From the NCBI GenBank assembly GCA_030141605.1, contig JAQGDQ010000232.1, positions 188,001-248,000 on the forward strand: 60,000 nucleotides of DNA. The letters run 5' to 3'. The stretch is from Tubiluchus corallicola. Its lineage: Eukaryota > Priapulida > Priapulimorpha > Priapulimorphida > Tubiluchidae. This document shows, in pieces, positions 1 through 25,371 of this stretch; the stretch's first letter is position 1; the number at the start of each line of letters is the position of its first letter. The position numbers and the translations under genes are program-made. Below the pieces are notes generated by a model. That model saw only the letters and a program-made list of their open reading frames with translations. It searched no databases and was not told the DNA's origin.

Positions 1-763
1 ACTGAACCGACTGGGGTGTCTTAGCCTATCAATGCATCTTCCCACAAGTTAAATACCAGACACTCATATGCAGTTCTTTTGACAGTCATCCATCAATTAA
101 CTGACCTCATTTAGTATTACTTAACTTTGGTCGATAAAAACAAACCATTTAGATAATCCCTCGGCCAGAAGAATGCGAAGTTCAGTTAGTCCTAATCTGC
201 ACTAAAAATTGAAAAAAATGAGGAAAACAGTGGGAGGTTGTAAGAAATGTTGGAAAATGAAAGTTGGTAATATAAAACGACAAATCAATGAACTGATAAA
301 AACTAAAAAGAATAAAAGAAGCAAATTGGAATAAAGTGTAAAACGGAGTGAAAAAGACAGAAAGAATGAATGTTGGCAATAATCAGGAAAAGGTAAAGAA
401 AAGAAGGAGATGATGAAAAAAGGAAAAAACATAAAGAACCCAACGAACCATGTCCACGTGATGCGTCGGTGGTGTTGACAACAGCAATCCTGCAATGAGC
501 ACCATTGCTGCATAAATACATCCAAAAACCAAAAAACACCATGGAACTTTATCTAAGAGACTGTCTTCACAAAAATACCTAGATATATTAGATATGTAGA
601 TAAATAATTATTGTGTAGCAGAGCGGGACGTACGAACTTTTTTTGAAAAGGCAAATTTTATTATATTAAATCATTAGTTAGACCAGTGCGCAGCGAGCCA
701 ACATTTTTTGTTACTAATATGCTGGCGTCATCTGTTGAACTGTATGCGAAATAGCCTTCTTAC
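1..763. other. Presumed intron or 3' part of the transporter gene; no exon seen
   Basis: This stretch lies on the 3' side of the minus-strand transporter gene, whose reading frame is still open at its last recognisable exon. Several minus-strand open frames occur at about 180-540, but they are phenylalanine-rich low-complexity translations of A-rich DNA. They show no transporter motif and no matching splice phase. I see no convincing exon, RNA gene or repeat here; the remaining transporter exons are probably outside the window. Confidence 0.4.
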
Positions 764-2826
764 AAGATACCATCGCCATCAATATCACAGTCTGGACTTC
801 GATTTTCTGGGTTAATGAAAGCCGTGTGTAGCTGAACGAATAATATAGAAGATCCTCCAAATCCAGCAACAATTATGCCTGAGATAAATCCCTTGTTACC
901 ACTAAACCACTGAAAAAACAATATCTAAAGTAAGTTTGATGTTCATTGGCATGGTTAAGTACTATTAATTCTTACAATTGCTACGTCATCTTCACTAACA
1001 CGAATTAACGTTTAGTCGTCATTATCATTTCGAAATTTTTATTTTAATTACGGTAGATTATAATTTTTCCTTATTTTTATGTTATTATAATTATCAGAAT
1101 ACCGTTGTCATCATTAACAACAGCATCGTCATCATCACCATCACCGTCGTCGTCATTGTACCATCCACTCCAGTAACTTTTTTATGAAAAAATAAACGAT
1201 ATGCATAATAAAATAAACAAACCTTCATCGCACAGTGTAACGGAGGCGCATAGGCTATTCCTACACCTGCGCCAAATAGAAATCCATTTGTGAAAAAGAC
1301 CAAACCAAATGAAGTGTCCAAAGCTAAGTACGTCAACGCAAAGCCACCGCTAAACAAGCAGAAGAAACTCGTATTGTTCAAGTTTTGTTAACCAGCTTTT
1401 ATGTGTAAAAAATCTAAAACTCGTCACTCACAAGTATTAGAATGTGGAAAATGGTTTGAACGGTTTCGATTTAAGATAGTCGAAATATGTTTATGATATT
1501 TGATTATTCCATACCATTAAGTACATGCATGTACAATATATGTTAACATATGTACTTTAACATCCGTCTAAGACACATTCCCATTTCAGTGTCTCATCTC
1601 AGAGGAATTTTCCTTGATTATTAATTAGATTCCGGTCCTGCTACAGTAATTGACATTAGTAGGTTATTGTACTAAGCTGAGCTAAGTGTTTAGCGGCTTG
1701 CAGTGTGCCAAACTATGCAGAAAAGGAACTGAGACGAAAATATGTTAATTGGCTGAATTGCCATCAAATGAATTACCATTTGGTAAAAACTGTTGTCATT
1801 ATACTCATGCCCATAACACACCGCAAATGCGAGCCCGTTCGCACGCACGCACACACGCACAAATAAATGTGTGCACGCACTCAGGCGCGCGGTTTTTCTT
1901 GAATGAATGAAGTAATTTTGAAGTAATTTTTTAGTAAACTTAGAAATTTTGCCTAACGAAAGATGATCTGATAACATGCTCAAAAGATAAAAGTGGAGCA
2001 ACAAAAAATCAAGTGTGCACTATGCACATGTGCTCTTGGAACCCAAATCTTAGCTTGTTTTTTCAAAAAATTATACGTAGTACTAAAGGTTGATTTTTAG
2101 CAATGTGAAATAAAATTTTGTTAAGGTTCCTTATGTTCATTGTTTTGCAGCCGTTTTAACTGAGGCAGTGATTGCAAATATGGAGTTACACGTTATCGCG
2201 TACCTTGTAATTAGCCCACCCAAAACACTGGTCCACCTTGGTCCAATCTTGTGTTCCAGAAGGCCTCCAGCAAACATGAATGTTCCTTGACCACACACGG
2301 CCAAGGCGAAAATCCAGGCGGCATCAGGATAAGTTGCTGATGTAGAATGACCACGTACTTTGGCGTAAGAAACCACGTAAGGTATTAAATTGCCTGTAAC
2401 AAAGCGAGGGGAATTAAACGTGAATTTAATATAGCAAAGTGCCAAAGCTTTTACTTAATTAAAAGTATATATATATATACATATAGATATATATATATAT
2501 ATACTAGGCACAATCGTTTGTAATCTGACGGAGAAAAATAAATTTGAATTCAATTTAATTCACTTCAGCGAACATTTACTTTGAGATCGGAGCAAAGCGT
2601 ATAATTTAATGATAATTATAAGTGAATTAATTAATTAATGGATTGTTGTAACCACATCCCATCAACTATATCCAAATATACAATTATCGGCAAAACTGAT
2701 ATAAAATTTACCCATTTGACATTTTCAGTCATTTTGTAAATGCTTACCGAAGGAGTACATGCTACCAAGAGTAAAGTGAAGCAGAAAACCTCCCAAAACG
2801 GTGAGGTATCCTTTAAATTTCGTCAT
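764..2826 (-). CDS. MFS transporter, oxalate/formate antiporter or monocarboxylate-type, 3' partial
   Basis: Four exons on the minus strand in 5'-3' order: 2826-2748, 2393-2204, 1349-1223 and 909 to about 764 or 771. Phases agree across all junctions and give about 178 N-terminal residues. Exon 1 encodes MTKFKGYLTVLGG followed by a hydrophobic helix ending SMYSFGN, the usual opening of this family. Residues 69-80 (GGLLEHKIGPRW) match the MFS motif A loop between helices 2 and 3. Exon 3 holds two more helices with a glycine-rich GAGVGIAYAPP segment, and exon 4 begins WFSGNKGFISGII. The last donor is ambiguous: GTATCT after 771 or GTAAGA after 764. The family moves small carboxylates across membranes, but the substrate cannot be read from this. 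The ATG lies 10 bases after a pyrimidine-rich AG. The remaining helices are beyond the left edge. Confidence 0.75.
2466..2505. repeat. (TA)n microsatellite
   Basis: About 40 bases of mostly alternating TA, with ATACAT and ATAGAT interruptions, in intron 1 of the transporter gene. Confidence 0.85.
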
Positions 2827-2959
2827 GGTGTCACACCTTGGAAAAACGAAAAGCACTTCGTCAATTATAATGAAATCTTAGATAACAAATTTACTTGGAG
2901 TTTACATCTTTGGCGCTAAACATCTTAATACACATCAGTGCTAATTGTAATAATCAGCT

Positions 2960-3050
2960 GTGTGATCACAGCGTGATTATTGACTAAAGTTAAGCAAAGG
3001 AATTCTGAACTTGGTAAATAAATGGATGGGTGACCACGGGAAAAACCCTT
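2960..3050 (+). repeat. 5S rRNA-derived repeat (pseudogene or SINE3-like head)
   Basis: The order of blocks follows the internal promoter of 5S rRNA genes: GATCAC then TGATTA, AAGTTAAGCA (5S: AAGCTAAGCA), then TGGATGGGTGACC (5S: TGGATGGGAGACC), with about the right spacing. The left arm and the terminal stem of a functional 5S rRNA are not recognisable, so this is a degenerate copy or the head of a 5S-derived SINE. Two related copies lie in the chitin synthase introns near 41600 and 56305. Confidence 0.6.
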
Positions 3051-4140
3051 TCGTGCGGTTTCATCTCCAAACAATTTGCCTTTTCAGTTGCCAAGGAACT
3101 AATACCTTTGCGGCTCACCGTCTCATCTTAAAGCTTCGCTGTGGATAGTTAGCTAGTTTTCACTTCCACCACAACCATTCTGCGTGTAAAGTGTTGAGTG
3201 GCATTAAATTTGTAAAAACAAAATTTACGCCAAGTTTACAATAGCTATACGTGAACAGTTATTTTACAATTTCTTCATGTATCGCAGTTGAGTCTACAAA
3301 TAAGTCTCGTTTCGTGTATATAACTAATAATACAAGACAAATAAATATACAGGTATGTACAGAAAGGTAAACTAGCGTAAGAAAGAGCAAGAGGGAGTAG
3401 AAGGCGGCTTTCAATTTCAAGAAAGGAAAAGCAAAAAACAACAAAACAAACTCCAGCAATGGAAAATATATGGCTGAATAACTTATCCAAAAATCTTAAT
3501 AAGTGAGAACACTATGGTGTTACTTACCCACAGGAAAAATAAATAAAAGTTACTTATCACTTATCCTAAGCACTATCACGATGCAGGAATATCGTGCTAT
3601 CACGATGCTGATGTTTAGGCTAATAGTCAGAAATCACAATTCTTCACCTATACGAAGTGCTAAAATAGTCACACTTCGCCCCACAAACATCACAAGATTG
3701 TCTTATTTAACAGTTAGTTTAGTAAGTGCAATAAACTTTCACCGATAGAACGACCGGCAGGTAAAATGTTACTACTCTGCATGCAACGCTGATCGTGGTT
3801 GCGCGTATGCGTGTGCGTGTGAGTGTGATCAAGCTATGTAGGAGTTGCACGAGCAAAAACAATAACGGCACATTTTCGTGATTGTTTACTAATAGTTTAC
3901 CGCAGCTAGCAAAGCTTCCAGAAAGAGAAAGCCTGATTATCGTTTATTCATTTAAAAATTGTTTATAGTTTAAATACCATTTTCTTATGGAACACGCATT
4001 ACAGACTCTACAATAACAGCCTGGCTTTGCAAATGTCTCATATACTTTTTGGGTGAAAGCACGCAGTTTATGACGTATTCTTAGACGAATTTATTTGTAT
4101 AGACCTAATTACTAATTAGAGTGGTTTGCATATCTGCCTT

Positions 4141-4242
4141 CAGGGCCGGCCTTAGGTAATTGGAGGCCCTAGGCGAGGTGAATTTGGTGGCCTCAAATGA
4201 AATAGAAAAATAAAAAATAAATACGAAAAAAATAAAATTACG

Positions 4243-4337
<95 letters not shown>

Positions 4338-4443
4338 CAGTATGTTCGCATAAAGCAAAAAAATGTTACCTCGGCGTGAGGCCCCCCTGGAGGGCGAGGC
4401 CCTAGGTGGTTGCCTAGTTTGCCTATGCTTAAGGCCGGCCCTG
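4141..4443. mobile_element. hAT-like MITE with internal (GA)n
   Basis: The element is 303 bp with imperfect terminal inverted repeats. The left end starts CAGGGCCGGCCTTA, and the reverse complement of the right end reads CAGGGCCGGCCTTAAG. Similarity continues inwards through CCTAGG and GCGAGG blocks. Both ends are flanked by the direct repeat CTGCCTT (4134-4140 and 4444-4450), close to the 8-bp target duplication of hAT transposons. There is no transposase; the centre is a long (GA)n tract. The CAGGGCCGGCC start is typical of non-autonomous hAT elements in animals. Confidence 0.75.
4246..4337. repeat. (GA)n microsatellite
   Basis: About 92 bases of almost perfect GA dinucleotides, located inside the hAT-like element and probably grown from a short seed within it. 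Confidence 0.95.
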
Positions 4444-6756
4444 CTGCCTTATCAGGTTTGCGTTGATTGCTAATATTGCAGCTAGGAGTAGGCAAGTGCC
4501 TGACGCTGTGAAACTAGTTTTATACACCCCCAGAAGGAATCTTGAAGGTCTACATACCAGTCGGAACTTAGAAATATTATATACATGCTCAGTGAAGAGT
4601 TGACTTCCCCGAATAGGGTGCTGATGTAGTAACCTTCTGCTTTGTTTATTTCCAGTTTCTTATTGCTATTACATACTTCGTTATTAGATTTTCATAAAGT
4701 TGTTTGATGAACGTGTCACTTCTGTGTTTGAATTCTGTTGCATGCATGGCAGCTACTATGTAAAACCGGTTTCATAGTTTTTATTTAATTTTTATTTTTG
4801 TCACAAGGTACACTGACACAAACCTTTTTCAAACCACGAAAAATCCTAATCTAGTTCGACAGGACAGCATGATTTGCATGACCCCAAATTTTAAAACAAC
4901 AAGGTTAAACAAAAATATATATTAATTATATATTTTTGGTTATATTTATTATAAACAAAAAATTTACAATATTTGAACTTCAGAAAGTGTATTACTCTGT
5001 AATTATATCGTTCGAGCGTACCTTAACATTGCAGAATGAAAAGAAGGAAGGATATACACAGGAAATCACATATTAAAAAATCTATGGGCTAGTAAAATCA
5101 CTTACGCAAAATTTGAAACTGGTCGCTAACGTCATGCACAAAACATTTATCTTGGATTTAAAGTGAATGGCCACATTATTCGGGCGCATACTATTCTAGT
5201 GGAATATATGTTATGAGTAATCAAAGATGAACAGAAAATATAATAAATAATTTTTGTAGTATTATGTTTGCGTATTATGTTAGCATATAGTATTTTTATA
5301 TTCTGTTTGTTTTTGACAATTTTATTTTGCTCGTCTCGCAAAAATGCCAATTCTTCGTTCTCTAAGAAAAGTAGGCCTACTTATTTTTTGTTTTAAGGAG
5401 ACATAAGTAATAACTATGTCGATCAAAAAGTAGAAGATCATAAAATCTAGCAATTGTAAGGAGATGTACGTAGTCCGAATTTCAGCCCAGGTGGTTTACA
5501 TCACAGAAGCCTCAAGCTTTTAGTTCGAATGCTAATGTTGGGACATGTACATTTATTTATTGTTAAAACTCAACATACGCGGTATGCGTTGCTTGTGCGA
5601 CACGTCTTTCGTAGATATTTTTAAAAGTGCAAGTTAGTCGCTAAACACATTAATATTGCAGTTTACATTAACTGATAAATGGGCGACTTTAAATAGATGT
5701 TGTCTTTGCCTTATCAATCTTAAAAACTCACTAGACATGAAACAAGGAATAGGGCGGTACAACAGCTAGGGTTTTCACACAGATAAACTTAATGAAAACG
5801 TACCTTGCTCGCCGTTATTCCTGTCACTAATGCCGATTGAAGAGTGTTGTCTGCATATATTGTACCATAATTAAAAAGGATACGATATAAGTAATGAAAT
5901 CACACAGTAACTTTTATTATATGAACGAAAATTTTTTATCCAAAGAACTTATTCTAAGTTTACAGTCACATGCATGATAGATACATTGACCCTTTGTAAA
6001 TAATTGAAGTATGCTGGCTTGCGTGACTTTGCACTACTGTTTACTTATACTATAACCTCGCATTGGTTTAATCTAGGTATATTCCAGTTTGAGTCAAAAC
6101 TTGATTTAGCCTTTCCTTAATGCCATACTATGGGCATGATATCTCAACTATCCAATAACCTGACCATGTTACCCATACGTGTCAAACGAAGAGCAGAATT
6201 TTAAGGCAAGACAAGTAGAAAGCTTCGGGAAGCCCTGTAAGCTCCAAAGCACTAATGGTCAAATGCAGTATCTGCGATCAGTGATCTTTTTGTGAGCAGA
6301 AAATGGAGTGTTCTGTGTTCAGAAATGCTCAACTTCAGGTATTACCATGGAAAGTTAAAACCTTCGATCTATAGAAACTCCAAATGTTCCACGTCCGAAA
6401 GTACGAAATTTTACCTTGCTAAAACATTGAAAGTGTATCTTTAAGTGTGAAAATTAAGTATAAAGATGAAATTTATGGGTCTGCATTTCGACATTGTGAT
6501 TATTTCTTGCACGGTGACTTTTTACTTCAAATATTTTATGAATATTAAAATCAATTTTGCATTTAGACAAGGTAATTATTTCTGGTATGCTTTTTTACTT
6601 TAAGTATTTTATTAATATACTATCAATAAGTTTGAATGATACTGCTTACAGAAAATTCGATGGTACAAGAATAAAAAACAAGTGATTGTGACTTGAGAGA
6701 ATGCGAAAGATTGGTATCATTGCAATAATTAAGATTTTCGAGTTTGTGTGGGCTAT

Positions 6757-6767
6757 ACACACACACA

Positions 6768-6828
<61 letters not shown>

Positions 6829-6835
6829 ACACATA
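6757..6835. repeat. (CA)n microsatellite with (GCAC)n segment
   Basis: Alternating AC, interrupted by a run of GCAC units near its left end and followed by ACATATATAT. Confidence 0.95.
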
Positions 6836-7211
6836 TATATTTCTATGGTTTTAAGCAAGTCATTACTAGATGCTTCTTGATTTGCTCTGACCATCGAATC
6901 TGTTCATTTAAGTGTAGTGGCAGATTAAGTAACTAATCACTAAACAGCTGTAAGCTGTCTTACTTAAGAGAAATGCCAGACAAAGCAGACAAACTGTGTG
7001 ATGCGACCTTACAGTTTGGAATGTAATAAACTAACTGACTTAACTTGATTAGGGATAAGTTAATGTGATCTATTTTATGTGCGTGTTAAACAGTAATAAA
7101 CACTTTAACCTTAATTTATGCCAAAATAATTATTAGATCATAGTTTGTAATTTAGACAAACGTGTCCATCGAACTGAGTAAAGAAAGTCGAGTTGAATAA
7201 TAACTGCATGG

Positions 7212-7217
7212 TATAAA
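7212..7217 (+). promoter_or_regulatory. TATA-like box upstream of MCM6
   Basis: TATAAA lies 152 bases upstream of the MCM6 ATG and about 20 bases upstream of the E2F-type site. In AT-rich DNA such a hexamer is common, so only its position supports it. Confidence 0.3.
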
Positions 7218-7231
7218 TCCTACTGTATCAA

Positions 7232-7244
7232 TTTTCCCGCCAAA
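7232..7244 (+). promoter_or_regulatory. E2F-type site in the MCM6 promoter
   Basis: TTTTCCCGCCAAA matches the classical E2F consensus TTTSSCGC with its A/T-rich flank on the far side, 120 bases upstream of the MCM6 ATG. MCM genes in animals and plants are typical E2F targets at G1/S. A GC-rich core of this kind is rare by chance in DNA this AT-rich. Binding itself is inferred. Confidence 0.65.
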
Positions 7245-7254
7245 CCATTCATTC

Positions 7255-7356
7255 GTAAGTGCATAACTTCTGAAACAGTTGTTGCACTTTTGAGTAGTTT
7301 TCTTTTCATAGATAACTAATGGTTTTACTTTTTCGTTAATACTTTTACTCATTTAG
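7255..7356 (+). other. Candidate 5' UTR intron or trans-splice outron of MCM6
   Basis: A GTAAGT donor at 7255 pairs with the pyrimidine-rich acceptor ending CATTTAG at 7356, giving a 102-base intron. Only seven bases (7357-7363) then precede the ATG. The donor lies just after the E2F site, so the first exon would be very short. If the donor is not used, the same acceptor could take a spliced leader. Confidence 0.4.
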
Positions 7357-7363
7357 AAACGTA

Positions 7364-20666
<13,303 letters not shown>

Positions 20667-21009
20667 CTATTTTGCTGAGAACAGAAACACGTAGTATGAT
20701 TTCCACATTTCCACAAAACAATGTTGAAAAAGATCTATTTAAATAGTATATGCATGTGCGGAGTTAATAAGGATCATATAGGTTCATGCCAGTATGCCCA
20801 TGTATGTCAGTACGTCCCATTTCAGAATGATAATGTATCAAGTTGATGTCACCAATATTGCAGCCTGCTAGCAATGTGACGAATTGAAGGCTAATCTAAG
20901 ACTGACTGCAAATAATATTGATTGATTAATCAGTATTATTGTTTTTTCTAAAATTTCTTCATAGTCGCATGCCAGACTTTAAAAGATTAATTTAGCCACT
21001 GTGTATATA

Positions 21010-21015
21010 AATAAA
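21010..21015 (+). terminator. First AATAAA poly(A) signal after MCM6
   Basis: This is the first canonical hexamer after the stop codon, about 345 bases downstream. In AT-rich DNA the hexamer is common, so transcript data would decide between this and later ones. Confidence 0.4.
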
Positions 21016-22482
21016 TATATAAAAGCTTTTCTATTTGTTCTGTTTGTTTAGTAATATTAAAACTTCGCATTTGAAATGAGTTAAACCGTCTATTGGAAGT
21101 TTGTGCAGTGCATGTATAAAGAATTTAGTTAGAAAAATCTTTATTTAATTCACCTTACATCAGTGATAAGCGTGTACATGTAAATCTTTCATTACTGGTG
21201 TAGCTTTGTGATGGCTGTACTATTGTTTGCCTCCTGTACTGTTTGCCTCAGTATTTATGATTTAACACTTCATTTTGTGTTTCATAGCACAGGATTAGTT
21301 TTCAAAGTCCACAGCAGATCTTAAGTGAATTAGCATAGGTGACTTAGTCCTAAATTGGCTTTACAAAGCTGTACCATTGACGCATATTGTTTGTGTGTGG
21401 ACAGATAAATTTTAGCAAAGCAGAGAATTGTTTGCTGAAGTCCATTCAAAATCTTAAAGCTACCAAAGTGCAGTTCAAGGTTCATTCAAAGTCATTAACG
21501 CTGGCTTGTATAATTACTAATTTATTATCATTAATTTAAGTTTTGCTTTAAACTTATGTTTTTTGCCACAAGCATACCGTTCTAAGTTTTAATGCATTTT
21601 CGACTCTGTAAAGCCTCCACACTGTTGCTAAGTTTTCTTGGCTCCTGCCTCCCAATTTATCTAAGGTGATTAAAATATGTTTGACTTTATCTGTTATCTG
21701 TTCATTAAAATTTCTGGTAACACGTGCAGTATAATTTTTATGACAAACTAGCTGTCAAAGTTTCTATTGCAAATTTATTTAATAAATGATTATTTTATTT
21801 ACAAAGTGCAAATGTACATGCATGAGTTCCCTGGTCTATGATTGTGGTACGGCAGTTTGCCGATTCTTTTATTGGTGTCAGTGACCTCAACAAGCTAAAT
21901 TATGTATCAACTCTGTCACCAGGCTGGCTTTTATTGGTGTAGTTGGGTATAGTTTTTTTGTAGGCTGCGTATACGATAGAGGGAAAATATTGATTACAAA
22001 TGCGGAAGTGTATTTGCCCTGACTTTTTTGCTATTGTAGATCATGTTAGATGTAAAATGTTTTTTATTTTAGTATAACTTCCTTTTCATTTAAATGATTC
22101 TATATGTAGTCACTATATACATAGGAGCAAGGACGGTGTTGGTTTTATTTTAATCACGTGGCGGAAGGGAAAAGGGGTCAGACAAAATTATACTGCCATT
22201 CTTTCTGCCTGGTTAGTAAACTGTTAATAAGTTAATAAACTGCAAGTTCCATTTAGTACTTATTTCAGCCTTAAATGGAACGTTTGAAAGACAAGAGATG
22301 CAGCTGTTCCGTTTTTAGTAGTTCTGTTTTTTTAATGCTAAGAAGTGTTTGGAAGACACCAGTATGCTGTTAAGTGCAAAGGCATTTGAAAATTCGTTAG
22401 CGCCAAAATTTAGACTAGCTATTAATATACCTAGTCGGGAAGCAATTCTAGTTCATCTTTCTTATGTTTTTTTTGTTTATAG

Positions 22483-22572
22483 TTCTCTAAAGCTGTGACT
22501 GTAACGGATTTAGAGAATCCAGATTTACCAGATTTGTTGCGTGTCTCACCTTCGGCATTATCATCGTTTTAG
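22483..22572 (+). CDS. Weak candidate for an orphan terminal exon
   Basis: A long T-rich tract ending TTTATAG is followed by 29 open codons and TAG. The frame reads FSKAVTVTDLENPDLPDLLR and ends with a serine-rich SPSALSSF. Its base composition is more GC-rich than its surroundings, as in the real exons. I do not recognise the peptide and find no partner exon between MCM6 and here. It could be the last exon of a small unseen gene, an alternative 3' exon, or chance. Confidence 0.2.
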   Translation, partial: FSKAVTVTDLENPDLPDLLRVSPSALSSF

Positions 22573-25312
22573 AAACAGTAATTTTTTGTGCACGACGGGA
22601 CAGAATTAGTTCGTAATTCCACAGCAAGATTTTATGACATTTAGAAAGTAATTACAGTAAATGTGTGCGTTTGCAGAACGATAACTAAATCAACAAAGTA
22701 CAGCACTCTTTGGTGCGTGGCTAGAAGATTCAGCTGCTTAATTCGCTGTGCTACAAATACGTGTTAGAATGTGTTCGGATAATTAAGTTACATTTTTTGT
22801 GCATTTTGTGACAAGTTATCAAACGCCTCATTAGATTTTTTATTATATTGCGTGCTCACATTTACCATATAGCTTTTATGTTAGAATGAAAGCTAAACAT
22901 TTGCAGCGTGTTAATAAAAGTGCCAAGAATTTTACAAATCATTTGCTAAGAATACGTATCTGTATTTCATTAAAATATATGTATAATGCGATCGAGATTT
23001 TCCTTGTCGTTAAATGCGTCTCGTTGTCAAATAGTAGTAATTTCGTACACTATACCTTGTATTGCTTTGCCTAATCTATATGTGCTGCGTTAGGTGTGAA
23101 GCCCTGTTATGCATGTTTTCCATACAATGTTTATGTTATAATAAACAAAGGCAACCATCCCGACTTTCGCACTTTCTCTTGTTATGTATGTAAAGTCAGT
23201 GAACCCTGGCTGGTAGTGTGATCATTCTGCTCCATTAATTACATGTAATGGATGATTGTTGAGGTGAGGGGCAAAGTTGATGTAATAGGGACGGTGAATG
23301 TCCTTTTGTAACTAAGACACGCGCTCATAATGCTTTCGAAGAGCTTCATTTTACCGCTGCTTGGTATGACGGATTTACTCCCTTGGATCGCGTTGCATTA
23401 ATTGAAGAGCTGTTGTGCTACACAAAAATGTTCCCAGAGCATTAGAAATTTGTCGCATTATGAATTCCTTTTCATTTAAATGATTCACTATTTTTAGTTT
23501 AATTTTTGATTCACTGATTTAATAATTGATTAAGCTTTAAAATTTCGTGAACTGTTGCACATATTACTTTAGTTAATAATTGCTAATTCGGGCATGTGTT
23601 AAAGTAATGGTTACACAATTTTTTAGCTATTTTTTCTTTGAAACTATCAGTTGGCCATAAATAGTGATTAAAAGGATTTTTTACATTGATTTCTTGCATG
23701 AACTGATGGTTAATCGCAATTGATTCTGCTGTTTTGTTAAAACTTTTGATGTTTAAACGTTAAAACGTTTAAAACAATTAAGTGATGAAGCGGTTATTAA
23801 GTTTGTTTAAATGGACTGCTTTAATTTGTAGCAAACTTTTGCGACATTTAAGTCTGAAGCTTTTAGATGTGAGAAGAAATAAACTAATTTGCGGTCGATT
23901 TACTCGTGTTTTCAATCGCTGTGGGACAAAAGTAGGCCGACGCCTCGATGCCCACTCTTTTTCTCCTGACATCTTCACCAAGTGTTGATCAAAATTCAGT
24001 GAGTTTACAGATTGATTAAGGTGACATGACGACAGTAACTATAGGTTAATTGACAATTTTCCTCGTTACTTTTTGCAGGATAAAATGCGTCATATATAGG
24101 CCGCCGCAGACCTTTTACTTAGACCTACACCAGCCAGATGTTGATAAAAATTACTAGTTAAAAATCATACTGGTCACCGCAGTAGGCTCAATAGTCATAT
24201 TTTTCGAATTTTTCCATAATTGACTAGTTTGAAATTGATGATGTGATTACATAAATTGCGGTGGTGTTTACCTAAAAGGGAACCATTACGATTACACTGT
24301 GCTGCGCACTCGAAAATTCTGAGTGAATTATAATTTAAACGTCCCTATGATTAAACAGTAATTTTTACCTAAAAAACTGGTCAATACAAATTTTATAAAC
24401 TATTATAATAAAGTGTATAATTTTTATAAATTATAAAATAAAGATAAAACAAGATAAAAAATAAAATGAAAAAATCAAGCACAGTCATAAGCCTGCTGAT
24501 TTTCATCTTTGATAAAAATGTAAAAAAATTATAAATGTCTCAAAATTAAATAAAAATAAATTGTACACCGTTGTAGCACTAAATTTGCAACTGTATGATT
24601 ATACTTATTGAAGTCTTAAAACATCGCAGAAACATTCCAGAGGTTCAATAAATACTTATATATATGTGATATGCGAAAACTTATTACTCATTTTATTTTA
24701 ATTTTTTTCTAATAATTACGGTTAGTTTAACGGTACTGCTATCATAAATGTCAATAAATTTAAAAGGCTTTATAATCACATACGTTGAATTTACCCAGAT
24801 ATATTTCCGTAAAATTCTATACAATTTAAATTATGGAGTGCGGCGTGCCTAGCTGTTAAAAGTTCGATTGCAGTTCAACCTTATTACATAGATCTGCTCC
24901 TCAAAGAGACATAGACATTCTACCTACCTGGTTATAGTAACTAAATGCCTATGATGAAACATAAGGCGTGGGGTAAATGCGATACCTGTAACAGCCTTCA
25001 ACTTCATCTGCCGATCCTACTGTGACGACAGAAGGTAAAAGTTTATTGACATCAGTCAGTTAATTATTAATGAGAGAGCCAATTAAAATGGTCTCACCGC
25101 AGAAACGAAGAATGATGAGCAAACAAGGTTGTCATATCGACGCCATCATTAGGCTTTGTTCAGTACACTATGATTTGAATTGTGTGTACCCTGGGCTGGG
25201 CAGCTAGCGCTGGACACTCGAAGAAAAAACAGGCCTTTGTAGGAAGAGTTCTACAACAGGGCCTATTGGATGAATCAGCGTCATATATAATTGGTTACAT
25301 ACTTGGTTTATT

Positions 25313-25371
25313 CGGTTGCTAAACTTCTACGAAGTAAGACTACGAAGTTTAGTTTAGTAACGAAGTAACCG
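25313..25371. repeat. Short inverted repeat, potential hairpin
   Basis: CTAAACTTC (25319-25327) pairs with GAAGTTTAG (25344-25352), and the outer CGGTT (25313-25317) pairs with AACCG (25367-25371). It may be the remnant of a small foldback element; no target duplication is clear. Confidence 0.5.

Larger units (their letters stand above)
2838..7211. other. Intergenic region between divergent transporter and MCM6 genes
   Basis: The transporter (minus) and MCM6 (plus) start at opposite ends of this 4.4 kb. It holds a 5S rRNA-like repeat, a hAT-like miniature element with a (GA)n tract, and a (CA)n tract, each listed separately. Open frames at 3259-3490 (minus) and 3503-3748 (plus) have biased composition, no recognisable domain and no supporting splice signals, so I do not call them genes. 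The rest is AT-rich without visible structure. Confidence 0.6.
20667..23150. other. MCM6 3' UTR and downstream flank
   Basis: AT-rich sequence after the MCM6 stop. Poly(A)-signal hexamers occur at 21010 and again near 21780, 22913 and 23137, so the transcript end is uncertain. The only coding-like stretch is the orphan exon candidate at 22483-22572, listed separately. Confidence 0.5.

Noticed and set aside
2909-2916. TTTGGCGC, an E2F-like octamer upstream of the transporter gene
   Set aside because: Only the 8-base core matches, a transporter is not an expected E2F target, and one such octamer in 60 kb is compatible with chance.
4152-4495. Serine/leucine repeat open frames on the minus strand
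   Set aside because: They are translations of the (GA)n tract inside the hAT-like element.
6623-6936. Cys/Val and His/Thr repeat open frames
   Set aside because: They are translations of the (CA)n microsatellite on the two strands.
23778-23988. Overlapping open frames on both strands
   Set aside because: Both are short, unsupported by splice sites and without known motifs; overlap on both strands suggests chance.
24838-24885. tRNA-like stretch with AGTTCGATTGC
   Set aside because: Only a weak B-box resemblance, with no cloverleaf partner sequences or repeat copy to support it.
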